Source of the DNA: an uncultured Actinomycetes bacterium
GTDB taxonomy: Bacteria > Actinomycetota > Actinomycetes > Nanopelagicales > Nanopelagicaceae
Direction: 5' to 3'
NCBI GenBank assembly: GCA_903939005.1
Contig: CAJAFH010000016.1
Location: forward strand, 1-5,276
DNA length: 5,276 nucleotides
The position numbers and the translations under genes are program-made. The notes under the pieces are model-generated. The model was not told the DNA's origin, did no database searches, and worked only from the letters and a program-made list of their open reading frames with translations. Shown here one piece after another: positions 4,660 through 5,276 of the stretch (position 1 is the first letter of the stretch; every line of letters starts with the position of its first letter).

Positions 4660-5276
4660 GCGTAATAGATCAAGTTACCGAAGCTTTAGCAAAAGTTCAG
4701 GATCCAGAGCTACATCGTTCTATTACTGAGCTGGGCATGGTTGACCGAGTTGATTTTAAAGATGGTCGCCTTGAACTTCATGTGTTACTAACAATTTCAG
4801 GTTGTCCAATGAAAGATCGCCTGCGCAATGATGTAACTTCTGCCGTTAGTTCGATAGAAGGTATCTCTGAAGTAGATTTAACTTTTGGAGTCATGTCAGA
4901 TAAGCAGCGCGATAATGTGAAATCACTATTGCGAAATGGCCGCGAAAAATTCATTCCATTTGCGCAACCTGATTCGCTAACCCGCGTAATCGGTGTTGCA
5001 TCAGGCAAAGGTGGGGTTGGTAAATCTTCAGTCACTGCCAATTTAGCAATCGCAGCTGCTAACCAAGGTTTGAAAGTTGGAATTCTAGATGCCGATGTCT
5101 ATGGCCATTCAATTCCGCGGTTAATGGGCTTAATCGGACAACGGCCAACTGCCATCGATCAAATGTTTATTCCACTTGAGTCATACGGCGTAAAGACGGT
5201 ATCCATGGAGATGTTCAAGCCCGAACGCTCTGATGCAGTTGCTTATCGCGGCCCGCTATTACATAAAGTTCTCGAG
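4656..5276 (+). CDS. mrp: Mrp/ApbC-family Fe-S cluster carrier ATPase, N-terminal part (cut by window end)
   Basis: The first 207 residues are present; the frame is open to the last base, and family members are usually about 350-390 residues. Residues 1 to about 80 form a MIP18/DUF59 domain with Cys50 in ISGCPM, a conserved position in this domain. The P-loop ATPase domain starts near 108: the deviant Walker A motif is GKGGVGKS (117-124), with the signature Lys118, and the switch I-type motif is DADVYGHS (145-152). YRGPLLHK (197-204) is typical of Mrp. The CxxC that would hold the bridging cluster lies beyond the window. The protein carries or transfers Fe-S clusters in the cytosol as a homodimer. 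Its start overlaps the tatB stop by four bases, with no strong ribosome binding site of its own. Confidence 0.93.
   Translation, partial: MSVIDQVTEALAKVQDPELHRSITELGMVDRVDFKDGRLELHVLLTISGCPMKDRLRNDVTSAVSSIEGISEVDLTFGVMSDKQRDNVKSLLRNGREKFIPFAQPDSLTRVIGVASGKGGVGKSSVTANLAIAAANQGLKVGILDADVYGHSIPRLMGLIGQRPTAIDQMFIPLESYGVKTVSMEMFKPERSDAVAYRGPLLHKVLE

Noticed and set aside
4778..5041. 87-codon open frame on the minus strand inside mrp
   Set aside because: It covers the DUF59 domain and Walker A region of mrp in reverse, with no initiation signal or recognisable motif.

Overview
The window looks like chromosomal DNA of a small-genome, moderate-GC actinobacterium, most like the freshwater Nanopelagicales (acI) group. 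Three things point there: a DUF3117 protein, a family typical of Actinobacteria; a gene order resembling the mycobacterial Rv1205-Rv1229 region (LOG protein, DUF3117, O-methyltransferase, HtrA, TatB, Mrp); and a base composition that looks well below that of Streptomyces or Mycobacterium. The assignment is inferred from gene content and was not tested by a search. All genes are on the + strand and tightly packed. There is no RNA gene, CRISPR array, insertion sequence or gene-free stretch above 100 bases.

Region 1 (1-767): the last codons of a LOG/TIGR00730-type gene, a SRPBCC (START-like) protein, and a 66-residue stand-alone helix-turn-helix protein resembling sigma-70 region 4. Region 2 (768-1051): DUF3117 behind a clear ribosome binding site, followed by a 7-bp inverted repeat and a promoter-like hexamer. 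Region 3 (1052-3180): M17 leucyl aminopeptidase (pepA), overlapping by ATGA with a class I SAM-dependent O-methyltransferase. Region 4 (3193-5276): a membrane-anchored HtrA-like S1C protease, TatB, and the first 207 residues of Mrp, an Fe-S carrier P-loop ATPase cut by the window edge. tatB and mrp also overlap by ATGA.

The second half forms a plausible envelope and protein-quality module: HtrA for damaged extracytoplasmic proteins, TatB for export of folded proteins, and Mrp for Fe-S cofactor delivery. In mycobacteria, sigE and its anti-sigma gene rseA lie between the O-methyltransferase and htrA; here those genes join directly with a 12-base gap.

The most interesting non-coding signal is at gene starts. 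Three genes without a good Shine-Dalgarno sequence (the HTH gene, pepA, tatB) each carry TAGCCT or TAGGCT 6-8 bases before the ATG, the geometry of a leaderless -10 promoter. Genes lacking this motif have a ribosome binding site or an ATGA overlap. Nothing here amounts to an obvious new multi-gene system; the best leads are the small HTH protein, the leaderless starts, the inverted repeat before pepA, and the altered metal-site residues in the O-methyltransferase.
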